The position numbers and the translations under genes are program-made. The notes beneath the pieces are model-generated. The model was not told the DNA's origin. It ran no database searches and saw only the letters and a program-made list of their open reading frames with translations. This document shows, one piece after another, positions 5,709-5,778 of a stretch of DNA of 5,778 nt (position 1 is its first letter; each line of letters begins with the position of its first letter). The DNA comes from Bacillota bacterium (GTDB taxonomy: Bacteria; Bacillota; Clostridia; Christensenellales; Aristaeellaceae). The DNA lies in contig JAEWAH010000287.1 in NCBI GenBank assembly GCA_023391725.1, forward strand, positions 1-5,778. Reading direction: 5' to 3'.

Positions 5709-5738
5709 ATTGTACACTATTTTTGCCCCCCAGCGCAA
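5709..5738 (-). promoter_or_regulatory. Putative promoter of the permease/phosphoesterase operon
   Basis: The minus strand has TTGCGC (5733-5738), an 18-nt spacer and TACAAT (5709-5714). The -10 box is good and the -35 box is partial. Transcription would start near 5702, giving a leader of about 39 nt. The -35 box directly abuts the hairpin of repeat copy B. Confidence 0.5.
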
Positions 5739-5778
5739 CCAGGGGCTCTGCCCCTGGACCCCGGCAAAGGGATATAAC
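5739..5778 (+). repeat. Dispersed hairpin repeat, copy B (compact form, cut by window edge)
   Basis: CCAGGGGC (5739-5746) and GCCCCTGG (5750-5757) form a perfect 8-bp hairpin with a 3-nt loop. It is followed after only about 8 nt by AAAGGGATATAAC, the left arm and loop of the second hairpin seen in copy A (AAGGGATATAAC is identical over 12 bases). Copy B therefore has both hairpins but lacks the roughly 110-bp interior of copy A. The right arm, expected to be CCCTTT-like, lies beyond the window. It has the same orientation as copy A. Confidence 0.65.

Noticed and set aside
5664..5738. Upstream start of the permease at 5738
   Set aside because: It adds a polar 25-residue stretch before the first helix, lacks a ribosome binding site, and would lie upstream of the proposed transcription start.
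1..5778. A new multi-gene defence, toxin-antitoxin or biosynthetic system
   Set aside because: All six genes belong to recognisable families and form ordinary small transcription units; nothing in their arrangement indicates such a system.

Overview
The window looks like chromosome of a fairly GC-rich, low-copy-repeat-bearing member of the Clostridia (Bacillota). Three things point there. A leucine-specific T-box riboswitch sits ahead of leuS. A YetF-like DUF421 gene is paired with a DUF4363-like gene. The ribosome binding sites are strong AGGAGG-type. A more exact placement is not possible from this sequence alone.

Layout, left to right. Positions 1-1075 (minus) hold the first 358 codons of leuS, cut by the window edge. 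Positions 1076-1748 hold no gene but are well structured. Read on the minus strand, they contain a consensus-like promoter (1545-1573), then a T-box leader (about 1312-1538) with a CUC leucine specifier, a UGGU tRNA-end-binding bulge and mutually exclusive antiterminator and terminator helices. Next come about 60 nt of unassigned leader and a hairpin-bounded dispersed repeat (copy A, 1098-1252), which lies between the terminator and the leuS ribosome binding site. A related repeat (copy C, 1629-1771) in the opposite orientation lies on the other side of the promoter and runs into the 3' end of the next gene. Positions 1574-1628, between copy C and the promoter, show nothing recognisable. Positions 1749-2708 (minus) encode an S66-family LD-carboxypeptidase with the complete Ser-Glu-His set.

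A 57-bp divergent intergenic region with a 7-bp inverted repeat leads into a plus-strand pair: a DUF421 (YetF-like) membrane protein (2766-3488) and, 3 nt downstream, a small one-helix DUF4363-like protein (3492-3875). Two bases beyond that stop lies the stop codon of a convergent minus-strand pair. This pair is an AEC-family permease (4761-5663) followed 16 nt later by a membrane-anchored calcineurin-like metallophosphoesterase (3878-4744). The window ends in a third, compact repeat copy (B, 5739-5778) that abuts the proposed permease promoter.

How the parts work together: leuS is predicted to be switched on when uncharged tRNA-Leu accumulates. LD-carboxypeptidase trims or recycles cell-wall peptides. 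The DUF421/DUF4363 pair is probably a membrane module of unknown function, and the permease/phosphoesterase pair is probably co-transcribed. I see no mobile-element genes, CRISPR array, tRNA or rRNA, and no obvious new multi-gene system. The most distinctive content is the architecture of the leuS leader and the repeat family around it.
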